Positions 44,564 through 56,463 of a stretch of DNA of 64,000 bases are shown in pieces; position 1 is the first letter of the stretch, and every line of letters starts with the position of its first letter. The stretch is from Diphasiastrum complanatum. Lineage: Eukaryota; Streptophyta; Lycopodiopsida; Lycopodiales; Lycopodiaceae. A model generated the notes under the pieces. The model was not told where the DNA came from. It saw only the letters and a list, made by a program, of their open reading frames with translations, and did not search any database. The DNA is taken from contig MU832081.1 in NCBI GenBank assembly GCA_029204225.1, positions 24,251 through 88,250 on the forward strand, read 5' to 3'. A program made the translations under genes and the position numbers.

Positions 44564-45049
44564 TCAGAAGTTGACAATTTGGGTTGCTTTGAATTTCTTG
44601 TCCTGAGCGAAGCATATTCTAGTGACAGATCCACACCAAGATGATAAAGCTTTGTCATCAGTACAATAGTATAGTAACAAACAACACAATGACAGTAACA
44701 AAGCTGGAGATGGCGCTAGCGACTCTGCTGGAGATAAAGATGGCGCTAAACACTTGTTTTTGACCCTGGAGATAGAGATGGCGTAGGCTTTGTTTTAGAT
44801 TTTTTACTCCTAATTCAAATTTTTGAGTGTTTCCAACTATTGGGAGGGAATATTCAGCATTTTGAAAATTATATTTTAACTATGATTTTTGATGTGACTA
44901 AACTAAGGTGCATTCATTTACATGGAAAGTAGTGTGGGCAGATGCGTAAAGAAGATAGAAAATGATATTATAATTACTTTATATTATTTTTCTCTCTCCT
45001 ACATGGCATTTCTTATAGGCCCTTCTTTAAGCCCATATTTTCTCTAATG

Positions 45050-47233
45050 ATCAGCTATTCTTGCCACAGAAAACAAGTCCTACTGCAATGTAGGCACGAA
45101 CAAAACATCTTCGAGTTGTTTGTCTCTGCCATTCGTGTTGAGCCACATTGAACCAATACCGTTCACTTGGTATTTGGATCCATCTCCAAGAACAATGATC
45201 TTGATGCATCTACACTTCGAAAATCAAACGTAATTCGTCTTGATGTCACAAAGTGTGAGATAGCTCCTGAGTCTAGGATCACCTCCTGTGTGTTAGGTGT
45301 TGACACTGCACACATGTCTGCACAAATGTAGGCGGTCAAATTATTTCTGTTCGATCTCTCTTCACCCAACGAAGCGAAGTGAAGCGAAGCGAAACTCAAA
45401 TGAGTTATGACATTGATTCATGCTGAAAGCATAGAGATCGTGAAATGACACGAAATGAAGGAAACACAAGTATTTCTGTTGCCGAAAGGCAATGTATCAT
45501 CCACATATAGAGTGATAATGATAAAAGACTGCTGCACTATCTTGAAGTAAACATTAGAATCTGAAGAGCTTGGTGTGTAGTCGTGATTAATAAAAAAAGT
45601 ATTGATCATTTGAAACCATGCTCGAGCAGATTGCTTCAAGACATAAAGTGCCTTATGGAGTTTACACACATAACTGTGTTTAACCTTCGGGTTGCACCAT
45701 GTGTAACTCCATTGAGATATGCTGGTTGTACATCCATTTGATGTAATTCCAAATCTGCTGCAGCGACAAATGATTTCAAAAGTCGAATAGATGAATGCTT
45801 GACTACTGGACTGAAGGTCTCAGTGTAATCGACATTGTATACCTGAGAAAATCCTCTGGCAACAAGTCGTGCCTTTCTCCTATTGATGCTTCCATCTGCA
45901 TTATACTTGACTTTGAAAATCCATTTGTAATCAACTGTGTTTCTGCTAGTAGGTAATTTGACAATTGTCCATGTCTAGTTCTTGATAAGAGTTGAATAAA
46001 TTTATCCATAGCTTCTTTCCAGAGATCCGAATCAGGCTGAATGAGTGCCTCTTGGACAGACGTCAGCTCGTGAACAAGGTAGGCTGCAGACTCGTCGATA
46101 TACCGTTAAGTGGTCTACTTGCTCTTGAAGATCTTCTAGGCAATAGAGGAAGTTGATTAGCTTCATCAAACCGTAGTTGCAACATCATCTTCTTCTGATT
46201 CACCATTGATTTTTTGTTTATCAAAAGTAGAAGATCTTGGACCTTCAATGGAAATAGTCGACTGAGAAACTGGAAAGTTTAAAGGCCAACTACATGGGGA
46301 CTGCCTTTTCCTTTGAGGTCTTGAAACTGATCTTTGATGAAGATGACATCCCGGCTAGTGAATATCTTTGACTCGATGGGATCGAACAACTTGTAGGCTT
46401 GATCTGAAATAGTATAGCTGATGAAGATACATTTGATACTTTGGAAGTCGAGCTTCTTCCTAAGATCATGAGAAATCTGCGCAAAAGCAGTATATCCAAA
46501 AACTCGTAAGTTTGATAGAGGAAGTTTGGTACCTGTCCAAACTTCGAATGGTGTTTTGTCTGAGAGACCTTTAGTAGGACATTTGTTCTGGATATAGGTT
46601 GTTGTTGAAACAGCTTCAGCCCAGAAGGACTTCGGAAGTGTAGCATGTGATAACATGCACTTTGCCAATTTGACTAAGGTTTTGTTCTTTCTCTTAGCAA
46701 GACCATTGATTGAGGCGAATAGGAGGCAATGTATTGTTGCTCAATGCCGTTGTTAAGGCAGTACTCCTTGAATTCGGTGGAGATGCATTCTCCCCCGTTA
46801 TCTGACCTCAATGCTTTGATTCTTTTGCCAGTTTGATTCTTAGCATGCTCTTTGAATTGCCTGAATTCGATGAAAGCCTCTGATTTCTGTTTAATGAAGT
46901 AAACAGCTATTCTTCTGGAGAATTTGTCAATAAAGGTAATGAAATACTTTGCATCAAGTAATGAGGGAGTTTGCATAGGTCCACATATATCTGTATGAAC
47001 AACATCTAACAGATCTTTTGCTGCATGCTTATGACTTGATCTAAAAGGAATCCTAGCCTGCTTTCCAAAGATGCAGCTTTGACAGACAGGGAGATCGACC
47101 TTACTAGAAGGATAGTCAAGATAAAGAACCATGGATTTTTTGGACATGTTCAAAACATATGCATCTGGCTTTCTAAGGACTTCCAAGAGATTCCTCTTCT
47201 TTGAGACATGTCCCACTCTGTATCCGAAATACA
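45050..47233 (-). pseudogene. Copia element C1: IN and RT, with a displaced protease segment
   Basis: On the minus strand, integrase comes first (CQSCIFGKQARIPF, VVHTDICGPM with the first Asp, FIDKFSRR, LRSDNGGE with the second Asp, about 46,674-47,234). Next come VFGYTAFAQISHDLRKKLDF and the linker, then reverse transcriptase pieces ending with LYVDDTLPFGN (about 45,480-45,510). Unexpectedly, VILDSGAISHFV (protease) and VLGDGSKYQVNGIGS lie downstream at 45,060-45,399, although they normally precede integrase. Several frameshifts and stops are present. No LTR is visible. Confidence 0.85.
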
Positions 47234-48265
47234 ATAAATATTGATAGCATCAATGGTCCCTCTTGGTCTCCGATTATATGTCGCCACTAGTCCAAAATAT
47301 GTCTACGCCAGCTGACAACAGAGAGAGTGAAGAGAATGAGAGGTATACCTAAGAATGACAAGAAGTTCCTAAACTACAGTTCATGAACATTGAATCCAAA
47401 TTAACCTCGAGTGTATAAATACGGGCAACAAAAAGTATTCGGGAAGTAACTGTGGTCCAATCACAATCGTTTGTTCTGCCCGTGGGATTTTTGAAAATTA
47501 TGAAAATTTGGCCGGGAAAGGCAAAAACAATTTTCGTCCGTCAACCACTATTACAATTCATCATAGATGGACACCATTGATTGGGACACATAATCGTTGA
47601 AAGCATGCGAAGTAAAAAAAAAACATCTTGACAAAGGTCCCATTTTGAGTTCTAGTATCCCCTAATGCTAATATGATATGTAGAATTTGTAGAACTAGGA
47701 ATAAAAAGACTTGAGACATACGATAATAAAAAAATCCCAAAGTCAAGTTGATATTGTTCTAAGTTTGAAGGAACTCGCATGAATCATGTGAGGACCTTCT
47801 AATTCCAAAAGGAACTCACATGATTCATGTGAAAGACATCATTCTCATTTTGGAACCATTGGATTTTACTTGAAGAGCTTGGATGAAGATCCTTGCCATT
47901 TACAGTTAGCCAATAAGAGAGAAGGGGCAGGGCCTCCTCCAGAAATAAAAAGGCACATCTTGTACCCATTTCTCATGTTCAACAAAAGGAGGAGATTATG
48001 TCAAAATAAATCCAAACATATTTGCATCTCATGTTCTCTATTTTGTTATGTTTTCTATCTACTTGTTATTTATTTTCATTTTAGTTTTCTTTGCTTGTTC
48101 TTGTAATCTTTAGTTAAGTGACAGAGGTGAGGGGGTACTGCAAGTTGACTCCACCATCTAATCTTGCTATTTGATTGTGGTTAGTCTAGGAAAGGGGGTA
48201 AACTAGGAGTGGTTATTTAGGAAAGCCGTAGAATCAAGATAAACTCACAAGGAAATTACTTTCCC
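47234..48265. repeat. Block P, copy 2
   Basis: It matches 35,836-36,874 and continues without interruption into block Q at AAGGAAATTACTTTCC. It therefore shows the unoccupied state of the site flanked by T2 and T3 further left. Confidence 0.9.
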
Positions 48266-49310
48266 TTGAGAGTGAACCATAAGCGTGATAGGTGGAAAAG
48301 GCTATGTGTTATTTGGATACCTGATTCACTTTATAAACTTGGAAATTCACTCAAGTATGATGTCTCGAAGGCGTTGTTACAATAGGTGGCAACCTCCCTT
48401 TGCTATGTAGGGACAAACAAAAATGGGTTCTTTTTGGTTACAACATCTACAAGTTCACTTGCCAAAGGCAATATAAGTTGAAAATTAATTCCATCATTCA
48501 ACTTGGAAAGGGGTCAATCTTTGGAATCATCATATTATGCACCACCACTAAAGCGATGATGATGAGCTCCCAACGGTCAAAGGGTGGAAAGTTATCATAC
48601 GATTTAAGAAGATGGAGTTATACCCACCAATATGTTGATTACAATCTTTGTCTTTCCCTATCCAAAATTCAACTAGAAAACATCATAAAAGATTCCATCA
48701 TTCAGCCAAAAAAAAGGGTCCATACTTTTTGTCTTTGACTATGGCAATTAAACTCTCAAGTAAGGGTATAAGATTCCATCAATTAGTCCAAAAAGTGTCA
48801 AGCTTTGTCTTGAAGTTGAGTTACCAATGCCAATGCCAATCACTACAACTAAACAAACATTGATGAAATGTGGAGATAGTGTGCATTTGTGGAGGACATA
48901 AAACAAACAATGGAGTTTAAAAGTGGAATGTAAGATACTTACAAACTGCTCTTGTGGATGCACTTGCCATGCTCTTGGTCAAAACTGATACTTACAAAGT
49001 GCTCTTGTGGATGCACTTGCCATGGCGCTCTTGGTCAAAACTGGCCTGAGGTTTGGGATAGATTGCCTTCTACCTTGTAATTTTAGATGCGTCTACTTCC
49101 AGTTTGGATCATCGCCCCCATCTTCTTTGGTTGCTTGTACAATATCTTGCATATCACACCCTTAATCATGTCGGTTGTCGTGTATAATGGAGTGGTGTGG
49201 ATCATGGTTATGATTTATACCACTGCAGATTGGTCTCTACATGCAATCAGAACCCACAGCTCAGCCTCAGCTGCATCCTTAGATGCACGACACGGGTGGC
49301 GAGGTTGCCA

Positions 49311-49570
49311 AGTATTAGCATTAGCAATGCAAGGGTGCAGTGGAAGGATGTCAGCATTTCTTAAAGGGAAAGGAGACATTCTATCTTTCTCCTTCGTTCT
49401 GGATATCGTATCACCTGAATAATTATCCAAGTTGGTAGTACTTAGCGTCCACAACTGCTTCTACTAGCCGAGCTGGGAGTAAGCAAGGTTGATTCTAGAT
49501 CAGATATTAATTATTCAAACTATAAGTTTGCTGGCTGATAAGAGTAATCAACTAGTCTGTATATAGCAAT
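49311..49570 (+). pseudogene. Citrate-binding-protein locus, 3' remnant (right arm)
   Basis: CCAAGTAT of the upstream flank joins TAGCAATGCAAGGGTG of the gene's last codons. Relative to 60,249-61,006, 758 bp are missing, which removes the near promoter and about 193 of 207 codons. Six bases (TAGCAT) fill the junction. The 3' flank is kept up to 49,570. Confidence 0.92.
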
Positions 49571-50491
49571 TCTTTACGTAAGTCGCTCGCCCTGGTCGAT
49601 CACGCCACCTTGTTTATGTTGAAGTTTAGTCTCTCTTAAGCTTTATATACCACTAGTAATCAGTGACCTCCAACAAAATCTTAAGCAGATTGTTAAGCAA
49701 AATATTCCTGTGGCTTTGAACAACCCATCCAACAACTGAAACATTTGTGATACATGTCAGAATCCTGCCCAAATTCAAGTAAAAAGATTCACTAAAAGAT
49801 GCCAGAAAATTGGTTTCTCTGCTGGATATAACATTTTCTGGGAATTGGAGTAAAATGGCAACAACAGTTTATGAAAGCCTTGTCAATGGCTACCCTTAGG
49901 TTCTGAAGTAGGAGAGTCTGCCTATAGATCTTACCCAAGTCTTTAGAACGTTCTATGAAGCTACAGCTCAAAAACTTTCCAACTGTCAAATTTCTGACAA
50001 ATTTTTAAAAGTTCTCTAAACAGTTCTGGGATTTTTTTGGCTTTTTTTGGCCTTTTTTTGGCTTTTTTTTTGGGCTCTTTTTTGGGGGTAACACGTTGAC
50101 ATTTGTTATGGGACTTTGACCTAAAAAAGAGTAACCTTTTTTGGTATTTTTTAGATCCCCTATGTTTAGGCCAAAATCATGGCTTTTTTTTAGTTAATTT
50201 CTAAAATGTATTAAAAAAAAGTGCCAAAAAATGCATATTTTTGATAGATGACTAAAAGTTTTTTTTAAAACTTCCTAAAATCATCATTTTAAAAAACGAA
50301 ACAACATTTCAAGAGAACACATGATTTTTTATAATCCAAATCTTTAAAAAAATACAAAAGGGCTCAAATTATATTAATATATTATTTTCTCAAAGTATAT
50401 TTTCCAAGGAATTTTACTAATGTCTCTCAATTCAAAACTTGATATATTTTGAATACTCATTTTCAGTTGATGAAGTGGACCCGTCTTTTTC

Positions 50492-50494
<3 letters not shown>

Positions 50495-50550
<56 letters not shown>
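50495..50550. repeat. (TA)n microsatellite, right arm
   Basis: About 56 bases of alternating A and T; the mirror tract is about 42. Confidence 0.95.
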
Positions 50551-50553
<3 letters not shown>

Positions 50554-52751
50554 ATAGTGAATTTTTCAAAGAATTTTTATTATGTCTCTCAATTTGAAAC
50601 TTTATATATATTATAAATATTTTCTTTTTTAGATGATGACATTGAAAACCTATCTTCTTCATCAAAATCAACTGACATATCTTTTTTTTAATCGGCTTAT
50701 AATATTGATAAAAAAATTGTAAGTCAGTCTTCTTCCATTGCTAACAAATTCAGAACAATAGTTGTCCAATTAATCCAAATCGTTCTTTTAAAACATATAT
50801 TATTGACTTTTGTGATTGGTTAGTCATTGTCAATCTAAAATTAAACATTAAAACATCCAAAACTATTAGATCTAACTTATCAACCTTTAATTATTTTTTT
50901 TCACAATCATTTTTTTGCTCTTTCGATATAATTGCAACATATTTTATTCATATATTTTCAAAAAATATCAGTTGACATAGTGTGCAATAAATAGACCCAT
51001 AATATTTTCGTCTACTTATTGTTTCAAGAAATATGAAAAATTCTAATCTAAAACATATGTTTTTTCCTATTTTTTTTAAAAAGTGCAACAAGACTTTCAA
51101 CTTGAAGTTCATTAAAATTATCACACATTTCAAGTCGTGTCAAACATATCATCTTTTTTCAATCTACAAAAAAACTTTATTTGTAGTAACACACTTTATA
51201 TTATTTGTAAATTATCAAATTACTCGTGTTTAAATTTTTAAATATATATAAAAAAAATTATCTCAATATTTATTGTGAATATTTAAGTTTCTATTTTTTT
51301 TTAAATTTTTAAATTTTTTAAATCTTTAGCTTTTTAAATCTTTTAATTTTATTATTTTTTTTGAATTGTTTGATTTTTAAATTTTAAGGTAGTTTTTTTA
51401 TTTTTTTTAAAACTTAAAATTTTTCATATTTAAATTTTATGATTTTAATGATTATTAATATTTTGATTTTTTTCACTTTTAAGATTTAACTTTTAAATTT
51501 TGATTTTTTTAGTTTTTAGTTTTTGAATTTTTTGACATATTTGAGTCACAGTAGAGTTAAAGTCGTTGAAATTATGAGTTAGCTAGTAGAAAAGTGTCCT
51601 TCGAAACTTCTAGTGTCGTATAAAATTTGAAACTTGTCATGATCTACTTTGTAATGCATTTTTTGGAAGATGTGTGAGAGACCTAATGAAGAAAAGAAAA
51701 CTCTACAATACTAAACTTAAGGACGTAAACCAATGACAAACCTTGGTTGGATGAAAGAATAAGCTTGTGAGGGGTTTTATGGGCTAAACACACTTGAACT
51801 TTATTAAAAAAAATTAAATACAAAGTTTGAAATGTGTTGAATGGTGAAGAGTATGTTGAAAGGCGAAGCTTTTTCAAACTGAAGAAATCGTTCAAAAGTT
51901 TTCAAACCTATGCTCAGCATAGCACGAAAACTCTTGAAAGTTTTCTGCTATGCTGAGCATAGCAAAAAACTTTTAGGGTTTGCAATCTCACAACCAAAAC
52001 ACATCTTTGTTGCTGATTTTTCTCTAGAGTATAGGATGCGAAGAGAGTAGGGAAATGAAACCAAGCAGTAGAAACTTAATCCAACCTTTTATGATGCTCA
52101 TTCCAAGCGCACTTTCTGCTGTCTGGTGAATTGGATAACAAAAGTAACCAAAGTATGTGAATAAGATGTCATTTCTCAGATTTTCAAGAAAACGAAACAA
52201 ATCGCACAAGAAAAAAAAACAAAATGATACATATTTGACCGCGGACAGAAAGTAGGCTAAAGATTACTTTACCTGCAGGCTAAGTTACTATGCTTTATAG
52301 CTCTTCCTAATCAAACTACCATGCCTAGTATTTTTGCTACAAAGAGATTCTAGAGCAGCAAAAGTCATGCTACTCTTCTATTTGAGGTTTTAACATGAGG
52401 ATTGATAAGTTATCTGCATATTTTCAGAAGCTAGCTTTGATGATTTGGACTCACGATCTGACATACCATTGACAGTTTCGATGTCTTTGACTCGATCAAG
52501 AGTCTAGACAGTGCTTGAACATTTGTTATTTTTTTCTTTTTTCAGCTATGCTTTGATTAGGTTCTTTTCCCATGTGTAGCATGCCTGTTATTTTATCTTC
52601 GTCTAGTTGATGTTTGTAAAGGGCCTTTGAAGATACCATTTGGCGGTTCTTCAATTTGACACCTGAGACGTGACGAGGGGGACCGATCACAACTATAGGA
52701 ACCACAGATGTAGTGAATCCTCTGCAAACTATTGAACCACACCCAGGCAGG

Positions 52752-53456
52752 ATGGCGCAGACACAAGATGTTAGACGGCATGATCGTGGAGTCCCAGAGA
52801 TAGTACCAGAGCGAGGGTATGAGAGTGTCGGTTCCAATAGAGAATTGGGCGATATGCGAGCAATGTTGAAGGGGTACATAGACGTGATGAGTGAGAACAG
52901 ATATACGTTAGCGGCCGATGTGAATTTTCTGAAACAACAACAAAATATGATAGGTCAGAGACACCCCATAGATGATCCTAACCCATTAGTGTGCCACCAT
53001 TGCAAAGGAAATTACCTAAATCGAAATTGTCCAAACTTGATTTGTGGGTACTGCAAGAAGCCAGGGCATTTGGAGGATAGATGTTGGACTCATAGAGAGG
53101 CTCTAAACACAGGTGACAGAATGCCAGGTCCCATGAACCATAGACTCCAAGACATAGCTAGACCATCGAGGGGCCCTCAATTTCTAGAACATGGGCCCAA
53201 AATTGATCCACGGGACAAGGGGAAAGCACGCTTAGAGGATGATCGAGCACCTGTAAATTTCATCGAGTTAGAAAAAATAGACCAGACCACACCGAGGGAG
53301 GAAGTCTTAGTAGTGACGAGAAATAACCTCCAAAGAGAGGCCCCCAAAACTGCACTCCTGCAAATTGACAAACCAACAGCCGGTGACCCAGGATTGATCA
53401 AGTCAGGGATAGAAGCTACACCACCTAGGGAACATGGAGAGGTGACCGCCTTATGA
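52752..53456 (+). CDS. Gag-like protein with two CCHC zinc knuckles (copy B)
   Basis: This is the same 234-codon frame as at 40,841, with the knuckles CHHCKGNYLNRNC and CGYCKKPGHLEDRCW. It is fully open, and only one amino-acid change was seen. The near identity reflects the recent block duplication and is not evidence of function. Copy B also stops where T-element sequence starts. Confidence 0.6.
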   Translation: MAQTQDVRRHDRGVPEIVPERGYESVGSNRELGDMRAMLKGYIDVMSENRYTLAADVNFLKQQQNMIGQRHPIDDPNPLVCHHCKGNYLNRNCPNLICGYCKKPGHLEDRCWTHREALNTGDRMPGPMNHRLQDIARPSRGPQFLEHGPKIDPRDKGKARLEDDRAPVNFIELEKIDQTTPREEVLVVTRNNLQREAPKTALLQIDKPTAGDPGLIKSGIEATPPREHGEVTAL

Positions 53457-53667
53457 CAGATGGTTGAGATGAGAAAATCGATGTACCATTAATGTATATG
53501 CATTGTCAAATCATGGTTAATAGGGTTAACCAGATTTAATTCATGGCACCAAATAGATTAGTGTTTCAAATTTTCGCCAACACATTTTCTCAGATTCATG
53601 GCTTTTTGTCTACGCAAATTTTCAGATTCGTAGTTCATTGTTTCAGATTTTTGCATGCACATTATGA

Positions 53668-55024
53668 ATGGCGCCATCAAGGAAGATGTGCTCCTCAATC
53701 GACTCTGTGTTTCTATTGAACAAGATAGATGATAATGGATTATGTGTGCCAAGAAAATATTCAAAAAACTCTTGGGTTTTGATGCATCCATCATCAAGAG
53801 GAGCATTTCGAAAAAGGAAAAGGTCAAAACTATCATATCGATCTCATTGGAAGGCCAAAATTTTGGATTTCAGAACATCATCAGGAGAAAAATCTGTTTT
53901 TGAAATTCTAGTCCAACATGTATATATGCATTCAGAGATAAATGTGCAAGGATTCAACCACCAGGATCACAAAAAAACAACTGTGAGTATTGATATTTTT
54001 GATACTTAGATTTTTGTCATTCATAAATATCTAATAGTAAACTTGCCAATCTGATTATTTTTCTCTTGCAGATTTATATCCATCCAACATAAATGAATGG
54101 GAGCCGAGTGGATCTTTAGCAGGTGTGTTAGATGTTATTCACACTGATATTGGACAACTGCAATATCGAGGTAGAACTGCAAAAGACCTAGCTGATAGTG
54201 GGATCTTTTTTTATGAATCAATGTACATTCCTGATACAAAAGGAGATTTTGGACAAATAGTACCAATTCCATTACCTAGTTTTGAAAGTGATGAATGGAT
54301 TGCACCATATGCTACAGTTTCAGAATTATTTCGTTGCAAGATATATATTGATGTAAAAAAATCATTAAAAATGAGCACGAGATAAAAAACAGTTAAATTG
54401 AGCTGGTTTATTTCCTTGAATATATTTGTGGATTTTTTTTCAAGTGTCAATGTACACAAAACCCCAACGATGTTTGTATGCAAAATTATCAGATAGTTTA
54501 TTATCTGAACTTATGAATGAAGGCTGGGACAAAAGATCAGATGGAGAAATAGAATGCTGAATTAAAATGTCTTCCATGTGCTTCCGGTATCAAATTGAAA
54601 AACAAATGTTGAGCTTATGCTTCCATTATCAAAGATGGAAAAAAAATATAGGTAAATGGGTGCCACTCGATCAAGACTTGGAAGACAGTGGACATTCCAA
54701 ATGAAAAAATACTGAAATTACATACAATGATGCCGTTTTGACGTGTGTTGAGGTGGAAGAAGATTGGAGTCTAAACTACTTCAAGCGGGAACTATTGCTT
54801 CTACAAGATGATGTACTTTCAGACTTCAGATTCAATGGTAAACTCGTAAGTAACTGTAAACACTCGATCTTTTATGAATAGTTTCAATCAAAACTTTCTA
54901 ATACAATCTCTGTACTAATTGTAACTAACTTTGTATTAGTTTTATGTAGGTACGTAAAAGACATGAGCTCGAGATCAAATGCAGAGATATTGACGAAACA
55001 ATCCAACTTACAGAAGAACATTGA
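53668..55024 (+). pseudogene. T5 ORF2 (copy B), best preserved first exon
   Basis: Exon 1 (53,668-53,982) is open from MAPSRKMCSSIDSV through CVPRKYSKNSWVLMHPSSR and EILVQHVYMHSEINVQGFN. Intron 53,983-54,071 has a GTGAGT donor and CTCTTGCAG acceptor. Exon 2 (54,072-54,845) has LDVIHTDIGQLQYRGRTAKD, IPDTKGDFGQIVPIPLPSF, WDKRSDGEIEC and VPLDQDLEDSG; it needs a different frame from exon 1 because of an A-run change, and has later stops. Exon 3 (54,950-55,024) reads VRKRHELEIKCRDIDETIQL and ends EEH-stop. It lies convergent to ORF1. The product could be an accessory transposition protein; this is a guess from position. Confidence 0.62.
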
Positions 55025-55599
55025 GATTCACTATCAGCAAATACATGCCAATCATCATGTCTTTTTATCAATATAGAAAATTGCATTTCAGTCTTACACT
55101 ATGGACACAACCTGATTGTAAGAATCTATATTGATATCAATAAAAAAAAACCCATAAACGAGTTGTTTACATGTAAAATGATTGTATCTTTCTTTTTTTT
55201 TATGTATCTCTATTTACAAATAGATCTCTATTCAGTCAATTTTTCTATATTTTCTTTATCAATATTAGGAACTGATAAGGGAACAACTCCTTCTATAACC
55301 TCGCCTTCCTCTATTTCGGGAAGGGCTTCAATGCCTTTTAAGAAAAGAGGACTCTCTGCTATGATATTGTCTTCCTCTGTATTAGAAAGGACTTTTATTC
55401 CTTTTTTATTATATAAAATAAGATCTGCATCCTGAGCAACCTGAAAGGCTGTAAGGCAGGAGCAGCTTGTTTTTGAGGGCCCTCGATCTCAGGTGCAACG
55501 CTTACACCGTTCTGGGCATAGGTTTCGATCAACTCTTGCCGAAATCTATATACATCATCAGGAGTATACGGCTCAAGAGTGAACTATTATCACAAAACA

Positions 55600-56460
55600 C
55601 GACAGTCAACAATGGCCTTTATGTGAGCCCCCTTTGGACAACACATCCTCTAATCTGGAAATAGCTTCCTTCGCAGAAGCCTCTGGCTCGGAATTCCATG
55701 CAAACAAGATGTGAAGATATATTATTTTTTCTATAAAATGCACCTCCGCATGCAATGTACAGATATGAACATTTCGTAGAGGAATCAGTAGTACAGGTTT
55801 CCAATTAGAATCTTCTCGATCTCTTGATATTCATGTACTCCTTGTCATGTGTTTTGCTGTTTTCATGCAGTACAAACAAGGGTGTTTAGAGTTAGCGCCA
55901 TGAGATACATTGAACATTTAATGTCTTTAGATCTCCTGCTAAATGCCATTCAATGTTGAATGACCTCCTCTGGATGATAGATCACATATACCCTTGTTTA
56001 TCAATCTTTTCCTCTTGTTGCTTCGGACCTTTCTGTTGAGCACATCCATATCTTTAACAAGAGACAAATATGAAATATGCATGGATTGAAATGCAGTCTT
56101 TATCTCATCATTACTAGTTGTATAATGATGCAAAGAAGATTTCAACCTTTGGATCTCCTTCTTGAGCATCTCATTTTCATCCAAACAAGTTTTTATCTTT
56201 GTAAATTTTTTTTCGCACTCCTTTGATATTTTTCTTGATTCCTCTTCCAAATAATGTATTCTTTGCATTGAATGTGCATTCCCATAGAGCATCAAATTCT
56301 CATAGTAACCCAAAAGGCCATTTTTACCATGACACATATAGATTATTAACTGACTCACGGAATCAAAATCTGGATGTTGCAATGAACATGGATCAATAGA
56401 ACACAATGTTCCTGATGACCATAAATCTACATGCTTTAGCTTTCCTCCCTGTATCGGACC
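55600..56460 (-). pseudogene. T5 ORF1, internally deleted (copy B)
   Basis: Exon 1 from about 56,406 is open for 155 codons (IDPCSLQHPDFDSVSQLIIY, MCHGKNGLLGYYENLMLYG, the coiled coil, then SNKRKRL). It is joined to the AGDLK/CLYC part as in copy A and ends after the RLEDVLSKG-like region. About 7 bp are lost near 55,917 relative to copy A (ACATTTTAATG reads ATTTAATG), shifting the frame. Confidence 0.68.
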
Positions 56461-56463
56461 ATA

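Larger units (their letters stand above)
41546..45049 (-). mobile_element. CACTA-like transposon T4 (deletion derivative, reverse orientation)
   Basis: The terminus CTAATG at 45,044-45,049 is the reverse of CATTAG. Reading leftwards: terminus, 5' leader, shortened ORF1, then ORF2 on the opposite strand, convergent. The ORF2-side terminus seen in T2 (29,982-30,236) is missing; at 41,546 the sequence joins the gag-like frame instead. Right flank is a copia protease segment. Confidence 0.78.
48292..52102. repeat. 3.8-kb inverted repeat, right arm
   Basis: It is the mirror of 31,543-35,342. From left to right it holds block Q, the locus of the deleted citrate-binding-protein gene, and the AT-rich stretch. 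It is 11 bp longer, mainly because of the (TA)n tract. Confidence 0.95.
52116..56463. repeat. Direct repeat block B
   Basis: Second copy of 40,203-44,563. It begins 13 bp after the end of the inverted repeat. At its right edge it passes straight into copia sequence because of a deletion (see findings). Confidence 0.95.

Noticed and set aside
48400-48738. 112-codon open frame in block Q, also as shorter frames at 34,893 and 59,677
   Set aside because: No domain recognised, frames differ among the copies, and the opposite strand is equally open. It persists because the blocks are recent duplicates.
49087-49422. 111-codon hydrophobic frame that begins like a transporter segment (RLLPVW)
   Set aside because: The resemblance is six residues long, and the frame runs into the deleted citrate-binding-protein remnant. 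Too weak for a call.
50948-51233. Several 60-66 codon frames in the AT-rich arm (mirrored at 32,412-32,697)
   Set aside because: Lys/Phe/Ile-rich low-complexity frames expected by chance in AT-rich DNA; mirrored only because of the inverted repeat.
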